Source: Fibrella forsythiae (GTDB taxonomy: Bacteria; Bacteroidota; Bacteroidia; Cytophagales; Spirosomataceae). From it: 64,000 nucleotides of DNA. Where the stretch lies: NCBI RefSeq assembly GCF_017353175.1, contig NZ_JAFMYW010000009.1, positions 284,774 through 348,773 on the forward strand, given 5' to 3'. How positions within the stretch are numbered: the stretch's first letter is position 1; every line of letters begins with the position of its first letter. Below are positions 1 through 8,059 of the stretch, one piece after another. The notes beneath the pieces were generated by a model. It saw only the letters and a list, made by a program, of their open reading frames with translations, did no database searches and had not been told where the DNA came from. The position numbers and the translations under genes are program-made.

Positions 1-2
1 GC

Positions 3-128
3 GCTTTCGAAGTAGCGAACCGGCTCATGCACGAGAAAGACGGCTTATCGCTGACCTATCAGGAAGACGACGTGCTGGAATTTGAAGCCCTCTCAAACGA
101 CGCCGTACTGCTGATTACGACGTGTTGA
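3..128 (+). CDS. Pirin-like protein, C-terminal end (partial)
   Basis: An open frame enters from the left edge and ends with TGA at 126-128, giving the last 41 residues of a protein. The tail has an alternating hydrophobic pattern, with a short DGLSL segment and a final EALSNDAVLL segment. This resembles the C-terminal cupin strand of pirin (YhaK-type) proteins, where a DGL motif is followed by a sensitive-to-charge strand and an LL ending. Pirins are cytosolic cupins, some with quercetinase activity. With only the tail visible the family call is tentative. It converges on the TonB receptor, whose stop lies 13 bases away. Confidence 0.45.
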   Translation, partial: AFEVANRLMHEKDGLSLTYQEDDVLEFEALSNDAVLLITTC

Positions 129-141
129 CATGATTTGCGCG

Positions 142-2427
142 TTACCAGAAATACGTCCAGCTCAGGCGGGCGAAGAAGGGCGTTCCGGGTGTAAAGTGAA
201 TTTCGGTAATCGGGGCCGCTTCGCCTTTCAGGCGGCTTTCGGTAGCAAACTGCGTTTCTTTCCAACGCACGTTGAACAGGTTTTGTACCGACAATCCCAG
301 CGTGTAGGTACGTTTGGCGTAGTTGACTTGCAGGTCATTGACGAAATACCCCTTCGCTACAATCGAATTATCCTCGTTGGCGGGTCGGTCGGCCATGTAC
401 CGGTACCGCAATGAGCCGCTCAGACCAGAGTTTGTTTGTAACGACAGGCCACCGGTTGAGGTAAAGACCGGTGCCAGCGGCAGGTAATTCTGGCCCACTT
501 CGGCATCAATGGCGCGGGGTTTGGCCGTGTTCAGATCCAGGTCGGCGTAAAGGTGCGGGGTTAACTGGTACCGCGCCGACAGGTCGATCCCCATCCGGCG
601 CGACCGGCCACTGGGTTCCACAACGCCTTCGTCGCCTACGTACACGAATTCCTGTTGCAACCACAGGTACCAGGCGGCTGCGTTGATAAGTAGTTTCGGA
701 AAGGGCTTCATAATCACCCCCAGGTCTGAACCATAGGCGGCGGGCAAAATTTCGCCGGTACGCCCGAGCGGACCCTGCTGCGCAACCACTACCCGCGCAT
801 CGTTGGAATGGAAACCACGTCCTGTATTCAGGTAGAACTGCCAGGCAGGGTTAACCGTATAATACAAGTTCAGCTTGGGCGACAAAATGCCCTGAGTGGC
901 CTGTCTGGTAGTTGGCGTGGCCGTTAGTAGATCGGTGTACTGGCTTCGGAACAAGTCATAACGTACCCCCGCGTTGACCGTGAACCGATCTGATAGTTGA
1001 ACCAACTCGTCGGCATACAGCGCGGCGTTCAACTCATTCACGTTGCCGTATTGAATGCGGTTTAGCGTTTCGGTGCGGTTCCTGGTGTGCGACAGTTCGG
1101 TTCCGTTCGTAATATCCTGCCGGTATTGGGCTCCCAGCGTGGTGGTCCATTGGCTCTTACCCAATGCGGTTTGGGTGGAATAACTGCCGTTATAACCAAA
1201 CAGGTTGCGATGTTCTTTTTGCCGGATCTGGTCGCCATCTACAGTGTCTTTCAGGAAGAACGTGAAGTTGGAATACAGCTCGAAATTGTAATGGCTGTAG
1301 AAGATCTGCTGTTTAATGACGTGGTTGCGCGGCGTGACGGTCACCAGTTGGACGTTCGCATTGGTTCGGCTGGTTTCACCGCCTTCGGTCGGGTCAATCG
1401 AACCAAAGAAGTCAGTTAGACCCGAAGCGATAGCGCGGTCAGGAATCTGGCCGGAGTGATTCCATTTGCTCCAGAATGTTGAGCCGGTAAGCGTAAGCAC
1501 CGTGTTGTCTGACAGATGACCATGGTATTTTCCCGTCAGGTTAAACCGGTTGAACCGCTGCGGATTGTCGAAATACGAGTCGCTGTACGAATACTCCGAA
1601 GCGATGTAAGCCGACTGATCCTTTTCTTTTTGCGACGCCTCACCATGGGATTTGCCCAGCAGATTGACGCCCGCCACAGCCCGGTACGTTCCATATTGGC
1701 CCACCTCGAGCTTGGCAAACGATCGATCGAGCACGGTGCGTGTTCGGAAATCGACCCAGCCAGCCGTAGCCAGATTGCCTTTATCTGCCTGATAGGGTCC
1801 TTTCTTGAAATCAACCCCTTCGACCAGTTCAGGAATCACGAAATGAAGATCGGCGTACCCATGCCCGTGGGCGTGCGACACCATGTTGACCGGCATGCCA
1901 TCAACTGTCAGGCGGATATCGGTACCGTGGTCGAGGTCGAACCCACGCAGGAAAATCTGTTCAGCTTTACCGCCACCCGCGTGCTGACCAATAAACAGCC
2001 CCGGCACCAGCCGAAGGATCTCCTGCGAATTGGTGATTGGTCGAAGCTTGATATCCAGGCTGCTGATGAGTTGCTGATCGTGCGCCCGGCCGGCCGAAAC
2101 GGTCACTTCGCCGAGTTGAACCGTGGCGCTTGTCAGTTGCGTCTGAACGCTCGTTAGGCGATCATCCTGCACGGTCGCCGTAACACTCACGGGGGCATAA
2201 CCCACGTGCGATATTTCGATACGATACGGCGCGGCGGGCAGATTAGCAAAGCGGTACTGCCCCAGTTCGTTGGTAACGGCCGTTTTAGCCAGGCCCCACA
2301 ACGTCACATTCACGCCACGTATCGGTAAACCCGTTGCATGATCAGAAACCGTTCCGACAAGCCCACCCCGGTGAGCCACTGCCATTGAAAAACTGAAAAG
2401 AAAGCAGACAAGCAGAAGATAACGCAT
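142..2427 (-). CDS. TonB-dependent outer-membrane receptor with carboxypeptidase-regulatory-like domain
   Basis: A 761-residue protein that starts with a signal peptide (about residues 1-18, ending AVA-H). Next comes a carboxypeptidase-regulatory-like beta domain at about 22-105 (GTVSDHATGLPIRGVNV), then a plug domain at about 120-230 with FLRGFDLDHGTDIRL, and a 22-strand-type beta-barrel to the C-terminal aromatic residue (SWTYFW). The family imports siderophores, vitamins, metals or glycans across the outer membrane using TonB energy. The plug contains a His-rich run (SHAHGHGYADLHF), which may hint at a metal-related substrate; that is inference. No SusD partner follows, so it is a stand-alone receptor rather than a SusC. 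The next gene on the same strand lies 123 bases upstream. Confidence 0.92.
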   Translation of the reverse strand: MRYLLLVCFLFSFSMAVAHRGGLVGTVSDHATGLPIRGVNVTLWGLAKTAVTNELGQYRFANLPAAPYRIEISHVGYAPVSVTATVQDDRLTSVQTQLTSATVQLGEVTVSAGRAHDQQLISSLDIKLRPITNSQEILRLVPGLFIGQHAGGGKAEQIFLRGFDLDHGTDIRLTVDGMPVNMVSHAHGHGYADLHFVIPELVEGVDFKKGPYQADKGNLATAGWVDFRTRTVLDRSFAKLEVGQYGTYRAVAGVNLLGKSHGEASQKEKDQSAYIASEYSYSDSYFDNPQRFNRFNLTGKYHGHLSDNTVLTLTGSTFWSKWNHSGQIPDRAIASGLTDFFGSIDPTEGGETSRTNANVQLVTVTPRNHVIKQQIFYSHYNFELYSNFTFFLKDTVDGDQIRQKEHRNLFGYNGSYSTQTALGKSQWTTTLGAQYRQDITNGTELSHTRNRTETLNRIQYGNVNELNAALYADELVQLSDRFTVNAGVRYDLFRSQYTDLLTATPTTRQATQGILSPKLNLYYTVNPAWQFYLNTGRGFHSNDARVVVAQQGPLGRTGEILPAAYGSDLGVIMKPFPKLLINAAAWYLWLQQEFVYVGDEGVVEPSGRSRRMGIDLSARYQLTPHLYADLDLNTAKPRAIDAEVGQNYLPLAPVFTSTGGLSLQTNSGLSGSLRYRYMADRPANEDNSIVAKGYFVNDLQVNYAKRTYTLGLSVQNLFNVRWKETQFATESRLKGEAAPITEIHFTPGTPFFARLSWTYFW

Positions 2428-2550
2428 CGTAAAAAATTACCAATGGCGCTTCGCCAGGTACGTAGGCCTCACGCATCGTCCGTGAAGCCTACGCCCAAAC
2501 ACCATTACGAATATAGGACAAGTTGTCCGTTTAGTGCCTTGAACAACCAA

Positions 2551-3951
2551 TTACAGGCCGTTATAATCGCGGGTGTGATCGCGGTAAACGGTGTGGTAGT
2601 GAATCTCGTTCTGGTACACGACACCTGACTGACAAACAAACTCAACCCAAACGCTTGGTCCATCAATGCGGACGTAATCGGCGTTGCTGGTCAGCGCGGC
2701 GTTGCCCGAATAGGCGATGTAAGTAGCGTCGAGTTCTTTTTCGTAGATCGCCAGCATAGCCGTTCCGGTGGCATCGTCAACATCCTGGGTCCAGGGTTTG
2801 ATGGCAGCCAGTACCAGCAGCTTTTGCGCAGCGGTCAACGTGCTCACGGCTAGCCCTAACTTCGTTGCGGGAAACTGGCCGTCTTTGTTTGGCCCCAGCA
2901 ACACATCGCTGAACGTGGTGCTTAGTTTGGCAGCAGCCAACTGTGCGCTCGACAGCGAAGCCAGCATGGCAATCATGGCGTCGTGTTCGGTGTTCAGCGG
3001 CGCGTAAGTTGTTGTGCCTGTTGTCCAGGTCTTTGGCTCAACGCCCTGATGCGATGGAGTGGAGCTGGCTACTGCCCCTGCGTTATACGTGATGTTCTGC
3101 GCATAGTGGTGACCGCCGAACTGGAGCATCCAGGTGCCGGTGGCGCTGGGGGTTCCCAGGAAAGCGATGATGTATTTACCCGATGAATACCCGCTCCCCG
3201 CTTTTGTGGCCAGCACGTCGTCGGCTGCGTTGATCTGCAAGAATTCGTCGTAGCCTTCGTTGGCTGTAGTACCAGCCGCCGCCGCAATAACAGCTTTGGC
3301 CGCCGCCAACTGCACAGCTGTCAGTGTGCTGAATTCGAGGCCATTACGGATGGTGACACCGCCCGGTAGGTTCGACCATTTGATGGCGTTTGCTTTGGTC
3401 AGCGCAAGTTGAACGGTGGCTTTCTGTGCAGTTGTCAGCGTTGCCAGAAAAGCATCAGCTGCACAGGCTACTTTCGCGGCCCTTGTGGTTGCCGTGCTGC
3501 AATCGGTAGTGGTTGTGGTGGTGCTGCCAGGTGCCGATACGGGTAACGACAAAGAACAGCTCTGTCCGCCGAAGGTGAGGGCGAAAATGGCCGTTCCGGA
3601 GGCGGATGGGGTGCCGCTGATGCTGTAAATCAGGTTGCCTGCGCCACTGGCCAGTGTGCCTGCCTGTAGCGTGGCGCTCAGACCGGTAACGCCCGTTGAG
3701 GCGATGGCCGTCTGGGCGGCATAGGCTACTACGCCACTACCTCCTGTATAGGGCACCGTGGCCGTACCCGTGTAGGCCGCGCCGCTGACGGCCGTAGTAG
3801 AAAAAGTAGTTGCTCCGCAGGTGATGCCTGTTACGGTTGCCGTTGTGGGCGTAACCGTACTGCTGGTGTCTGACTTGCAGGCGCCCAACATAAGGGTGGC
3901 CGTTATCCCGAGCAGTGTTACCAGCCGCGGCCAGGTGAAGCAAGTAGTCAT
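2551..3951 (-). CDS. DUF3500-type lipoprotein
   Basis: The frame is open to a GTG at 3984, but the ATG at 3949-3951 gives a good lipoprotein signal: a basic and hydrophobic N-terminus, then the lipobox LGAC with Cys at residue 25. About 140 residues of a Thr/Ala/Gly-rich, low-complexity beta segment follow, which resembles bacterial Ig-like repeats. The C-terminal two thirds carry alternating helices rich in LTAAQ/LSSAQ and a MLQFGGHHYAQN segment, which matches the W/L-QFGGHH signature of DUF3500 proteins. The family is found in secreted proteins of bacteria and has no established activity. It stands between a TonB receptor and a two-component system, with no evidence of co-transcription. Confidence 0.75.
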   Translation of the reverse strand: MTTCFTWPRLVTLLGITATLMLGACKSDTSSTVTPTTATVTGITCGATTFSTTAVSGAAYTGTATVPYTGGSGVVAYAAQTAIASTGVTGLSATLQAGTLASGAGNLIYSISGTPSASGTAIFALTFGGQSCSLSLPVSAPGSTTTTTTDCSTATTRAAKVACAADAFLATLTTAQKATVQLALTKANAIKWSNLPGGVTIRNGLEFSTLTAVQLAAAKAVIAAAAGTTANEGYDEFLQINAADDVLATKAGSGYSSGKYIIAFLGTPSATGTWMLQFGGHHYAQNITYNAGAVASSTPSHQGVEPKTWTTGTTTYAPLNTEHDAMIAMLASLSSAQLAAAKLSTTFSDVLLGPNKDGQFPATKLGLAVSTLTAAQKLLVLAAIKPWTQDVDDATGTAMLAIYEKELDATYIAYSGNAALTSNADYVRIDGPSVWVEFVCQSGVVYQNEIHYHTVYRDHTRDYNGL

Positions 3952-4061
3952 AATCGTTTGTCTGATTGTTTGGCTACAGTACACCCAGCGCTACTCGTTC
4001 GTTGTGTTTGCAGGCCAGTTTGTGGCGAATCTGGTAAATACTGGGGTGAACTGAGCAAGGG

Positions 4062-4769
4062 CTACAGCGTAAAGAGACGATTGAAGTCAGCCTCGTAACT
4101 ACCGCTGATCGGGATTTCTTCGTTGCCAATGCTGATGAATTTATTACGTACCGTCGCGATATAGCGCAGCGCTATGATGTAGGACCGATGAACCCGTACA
4201 AAGCCTGTGGAAGGAAGCTTCTCGATTAAGGCTTTCATGGTCATACGTACTACCAGTGTCTTCTGACCCAGCAAATGAATTTTCAGGTAGTTGTCAAGCC
4301 CTTCGATGAACTGAATGTCAGCGACTGTCACTTTCACAAGTCTGTAGTCGATGCGGAAAAACAGGTACGTGTCTTGCTGGTCAGCTGATTGGCGCAGCAA
4401 GGCAATCTGTTCGTTTGCCCTGGCTACGGCCTGTTTGAACCGCTCGAAGGTGAATGGTTTCAGCAGGTAGTCCAGGGCCTGCAGCGAATAGCTTTCTACA
4501 GCGTACTCCATATGCGCGGTGGTGAAAATGACCAGCGTTCTGTGTGTCTGTAAAGCCGGATTAATGGTTCGGCAGAAATCAAGTCCTGATTCGGCAGGCA
4601 TGTTGATATCGGTAAATAAAAGGTCTACCGGGTTCTCTTCGAGGAAATGCCGGGCGTCGCTGGTTCGGTGAAACGTCTTTTGCAGGTCTATACCATCGAT
4701 CTGGCGGCAAAAGGCGTCAATGATATCCAGGGCGGGTAGTTCGTCGTCTAACGCAATCGCTCGAATCAT
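4062..4769 (-). CDS. LytTR-family response regulator
   Basis: A 235-residue cytoplasmic DNA-binding regulator. A receiver domain spans about residues 1-120: acidic pair DDE at 8-10, phospho-acceptor Asp54 in FTDINMP, and the conserved Lys in LLKPF near 103. A LytTR DNA-binding domain fills about 135-235 (FIEGLDNYLKIHL, GFVRVHRSYII). LytTR regulators bind direct repeats upstream of their targets after phosphorylation. Its start overlaps the stop of the upstream histidine-kinase gene by four bases (ATGA), so the two are translationally coupled and form a cognate pair. Targets cannot be read from the window. Confidence 0.93.
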   Translation of the reverse strand: MIRAIALDDELPALDIIDAFCRQIDGIDLQKTFHRTSDARHFLEENPVDLLFTDINMPAESGLDFCRTINPALQTHRTLVIFTTAHMEYAVESYSLQALDYLLKPFTFERFKQAVARANEQIALLRQSADQQDTYLFFRIDYRLVKVTVADIQFIEGLDNYLKIHLLGQKTLVVRMTMKALIEKLPSTGFVRVHRSYIIALRYIATVRNKFISIGNEEIPISGSYEADFNRLFTL

Positions 4770-5923
4770 AGCAGGGTAATGGTCAGGTCAACGGCAAAGT
4801 GATCAGGTACGTCCTCGATGAGAAGTTTGTGGGCCGCTGGATAGAGCAGCCGAAGCCGCTCTCTGGCGTTTGGCAAACCAATACCAGTCGACGGCTCAAG
4901 ATGACTGACAGGTACTTTTCGATTGTATACCTGCAACCGTAATGAGTTGATCTGTAGTTGCAGCTGTATGCGGATAACTGATTCTTCGTTCGGGTTGACT
5001 CCGTACTTGAACGCATTTTCGATGAAAGAGAACAAGACGAGTGGGGCAATTTGTTTTCCGCTGGTATTGCCGTCCAGCGTGTAGTCGATTACGACGGAGT
5101 CGCGAAGCCGGGCACGTTGTAAATCGATGTAGTTAGCCATGTACTGTACTTCCTTGTCCAGCGCGACGGTATCATGATGGACATCACGAATCATGTAGCG
5201 CATAAACTCCGACAGCTTGACGATGGTCTCGGCGGTGCGGTCGTCGCGGCGAATAGCCAGGGCATAAATGCTGTTAAGTGTGTTGAACAGGAAGTGGGGC
5301 TGTATCTGCGCTTTCAACTGGCTGAGCTCGGCCAGCAATTGGTCTGTTTCAACCTGACGCAGCCGGTTGTTGGTTTGCACAGAAATAGAGGTCAGGATGC
5401 TAACAGTCCCCAGCAAGAAGATAATGCCGAGTTTAACCGATAGTGGCGTTGTGGGGAAAAGGCCATCAAGGTCGTCGGGGCGTTGAGGCGGCGGCCCGGT
5501 TACCGGATCGTGCTGGTTAGCCGGTGGCCGATGATCGTGTTGCGGCGGTATAGGCGGAAAAAGGTTTTCTTCCCATAGCAACTGCTTGGCCCAGCCAGCT
5601 ACTGTCGGGTTGGCGGGAGGCTTCAGGAAAAACCACTGTTCAATGCGTTGAGGAATCAGGGTAGCGCCAAGCAGGCACATGACAACTACGACAAAGTACC
5701 GCGAATACTGTTTTCGCAGATACCACCGGGGCACGAAGATGGTGTAGTTGACATAGGAGAAAAGAAGCAGGGCCAGGTACGTCAGGGTATTTTGAATGTC
5801 ATGCCGATGCGGGATCAGGTGATTGACATCTGTGCCCTCACTGATTATAAACAGAAAAGGAAGTGCCAGCAGAGCGGCTCCTGCAATCAGACGCAGCGCA
5901 TAGGTATTAAGCCAATTTCTCAT
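4766..5923 (-). CDS. LytS/YpdA-type sensor histidine kinase
   Basis: A 385-residue membrane sensor. Four hydrophobic segments can be seen (about 10-28, 46-64, 76-91 and 165-182). Between the third and fourth lies a Pro/His/Gln-rich extracytoplasmic loop at about 120-160. The His_kinase domain starts with QIQPHFLFNTLNS, making His210 the predicted phosphorylation site. An HATPase region follows, with N-box FSFIENAFKYG near 300 and the glycine box TGIGLPNARERL near 350. Its gene overlaps the LytTR regulator by four bases. The kinase and regulator form a typical Bacteroidota LytS/LytTR pair; the signal is unknown. Confidence 0.92.
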   Translation of the reverse strand: MRNWLNTYALRLIAGAALLALPFLFIISEGTDVNHLIPHRHDIQNTLTYLALLLFSYVNYTIFVPRWYLRKQYSRYFVVVVMCLLGATLIPQRIEQWFFLKPPANPTVAGWAKQLLWEENLFPPIPPQHDHRPPANQHDPVTGPPPQRPDDLDGLFPTTPLSVKLGIIFLLGTVSILTSISVQTNNRLRQVETDQLLAELSQLKAQIQPHFLFNTLNSIYALAIRRDDRTAETIVKLSEFMRYMIRDVHHDTVALDKEVQYMANYIDLQRARLRDSVVIDYTLDGNTSGKQIAPLVLFSFIENAFKYGVNPNEESVIRIQLQLQINSLRLQVYNRKVPVSHLEPSTGIGLPNARERLRLLYPAAHKLLIEDVPDHFAVDLTITLL

Positions 5924-6015
5924 GCACGTAACCAGCAGGCTAACTCTGAATGTAAATTCATGTATAATATGCGGAGCGACCCTTGCCCAACAGACGTGGT
6001 AACCAACGAGCTAAA

Positions 6016-7752
6016 TTAACGAATGAGCAATAGCCGACCCTGAAACGAACCTGGGTTGTTGTTCTCAAAGTCGACCTGCACTTTGTAGACGTATTCGTCC
6101 GCCTCACAATCCACGCCTCGGTAACGCCCGTCCCAACCCGCTGCCGGATCACCAGCGGCTACGTTCTGGCAGTGGTAGATCACTTCGCCCCAGCGGTTGT
6201 AGATCGTTAACTCATTGATCTGCCGAATGCAGACATTAGCTGGAATGAAAAAGACGTCGTTCGTTCCGTCGCGGTTCGGCGTAAACACGTCGGGTGCGTA
6301 CAGAATGCAAGACCCCACCGCCAGCCAGACGGTAGCCGTTCGCCGACAGCCTAACTCCGCATTTTCGGCCAGCACGGTGTATTGGGTTGTAGCCGTTGGT
6401 TTAGCCAGGGTAGTGGCGCAGGTGGGGCAGGAAAGATCGTTGGGCGGTAACCAGCCAAACGTGGTCGTACCGCTGCCTGCCAATACCTGGGCCTGCAACT
6501 GTCCCGTTTCGCCGGGACGAATCAACTTACTGAGCGAGACCGTCAGTTTGAATGGGTTAACAATGACCTCGGTCGTGATCAGGCTGTCGCAAAGCGGGTC
6601 GGGTTGGTTAATACGGGTCTGATACGTACCGGCGGTTCGGTAGGCTATCCCGCCCATTCGGATACTGTCACCATCGCAAACGGTAACGGTCTGGGTACGT
6701 CGGAGGAGCGGCCGGACAGTCAACGTCATTTGTACCAGACTGTCGCATTGTTGCGCGCCTCGTTTCACAGCCGTCAGGTACGTTCCCGCTGTCTGGTAAT
6801 ACGAATCACCAACCTGATAGGCATCGCCTTCGCAGATCGTGGCTGTGTGTAGGGTGGGAGCAACCGGCTGACCCACCTTCACGGTATAATCGAGCGATAA
6901 CTGGCAGGCGCTGTTGAGGCTCGAATAAGGCATAACGGTAACGGAATACCTGGCACCCTGAACGGGTTTAATGACGATGTTGGCCGTGGTTTCGCTGGTG
7001 CTCCAGGCATAGGTGGCAAACCCTTCGGGTGCTTTCAGCGTCATAAACTGATCAACGCCGGGGCAGTACAGGGCCTGCGTGACCTCGGTTTTCAGGCATT
7101 GGGCATCGAAGTAAGCATAGCCGAAATGCCTCTTTTCAGTACAGCCGTGCGCCGTTACCTCTACCGTGACCGTTTGACCCAGATACGCCCGCAGATCAAT
7201 GGCGCCGGTGGTCCAGTTACGGTAGCGAATGTCCCCCTGGTTTTTGAACCCGGTAATGTTGGCAGCGGCCGTGACGTCGTAGTCGCTACACGCCAGCAGT
7301 GCCCCGGCCTGATTGGTAATCCGGATGCTAAAGCCGGGCTGCTGATAGGGTTGATGGGTCGGGTTCTGTAATACCACGGCAAATCGGTACTGAAACAGCG
7401 TATTATCGGCCGTGACGACAAATGAGCCCCGAATACGATCGAAACGGGAACCACGCGTTACGTTGCCGATCCGCAGCGAATGCGTACTGCCGGGTGCCAC
7501 CATCGGAATGGCTTCGGCGGTTACGTTGGGATCGTTGCCGGCGCTTGTGATCAGGTGACCATTCTCGAACGTACCTGCCGTCTCGCCCTCATAAACCGTT
7601 TTCTGGTTAATGTCGGTAACCGAGCCGTTGGTCAGCACCCAGCCACGCGTTGTCCCCTCCTCGAAACCGATATTGCTGCAATCCAGTGATTGCCCGATGG
7701 CCAGGAAACTATGAAGGATCAATAGTCCCGATACAAATATATGTTTGCCCAT
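6016..7752 (-). CDS. Surface or secreted protein with type-IX gliding-motility C-terminal domain
   Basis: A 578-residue exported protein. A signal peptide covers about residues 1-20 (ending AIGQ). Residues 25-220 look like a jelly-roll or lectin-like domain. Two tandem repeats of about 45 residues follow at roughly 305-395, each beginning with CEGD or CDGD, containing AGTY and ending in CDSL. A PKD/Ig-like strand region comes next. The C-terminal about 90 residues are a CHU_C domain (FTPNRDGTNDVF, IYNRWGEVIY, GWDGRYRG, YVYKV), the type-B sorting signal of the type IX secretion system. The protein is expected at the cell surface or in the medium. It is divergent from the M1 peptidase. Confidence 0.9.
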   Translation of the reverse strand: MGKHIFVSGLLILHSFLAIGQSLDCSNIGFEEGTTRGWVLTNGSVTDINQKTVYEGETAGTFENGHLITSAGNDPNVTAEAIPMVAPGSTHSLRIGNVTRGSRFDRIRGSFVVTADNTLFQYRFAVVLQNPTHQPYQQPGFSIRITNQAGALLACSDYDVTAAANITGFKNQGDIRYRNWTTGAIDLRAYLGQTVTVEVTAHGCTEKRHFGYAYFDAQCLKTEVTQALYCPGVDQFMTLKAPEGFATYAWSTSETTANIVIKPVQGARYSVTVMPYSSLNSACQLSLDYTVKVGQPVAPTLHTATICEGDAYQVGDSYYQTAGTYLTAVKRGAQQCDSLVQMTLTVRPLLRRTQTVTVCDGDSIRMGGIAYRTAGTYQTRINQPDPLCDSLITTEVIVNPFKLTVSLSKLIRPGETGQLQAQVLAGSGTTTFGWLPPNDLSCPTCATTLAKPTATTQYTVLAENAELGCRRTATVWLAVGSCILYAPDVFTPNRDGTNDVFFIPANVCIRQINELTIYNRWGEVIYHCQNVAAGDPAAGWDGRYRGVDCEADEYVYKVQVDFENNNPGSFQGRLLLIR

Positions 7753-8059
7753 ACCTACTCTCGTTCAGCCTGCACGATGAGCTTACAGGTACGTTACCGC
7801 TGGCACAACTGTTGCCGAATTCGGCCGTTTGCCGGTAAAAACAGCGAATAGTGAGGTATATGATAGGCTTGGGGCCGGGCAGCAACGCGGCAACGACAAA
7901 TCGTTTCGCCAATAAGGCCGAAGTGATAAGTCGCCCAATTTTTTACGTCGATTAAGCGATTTGACGACTAATTAATTGGCATTTTTTCATTTGTGATGAG
8001 CGGAAAGAGGGTTTGCCCATTCGTTATCCGCTTTTTCTGTATTTTTAAGGCTGTATTTC
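7753..8059. promoter_or_regulatory. Divergent intergenic region
   Basis: These 307 bases separate two divergently transcribed secreted-protein genes and must carry both promoters. The stretch near 7935-8055 is rich in T and A and precedes the M1 peptidase start. I see no convincing operator, hairpin or small gene here. Exact promoter boxes cannot be assigned by eye. Confidence 0.4.

Noticed and set aside
1516..2157. 213-codon rightward frame
   Set aside because: Antisense to the well-supported TonB-dependent receptor and without a recognisable motif.
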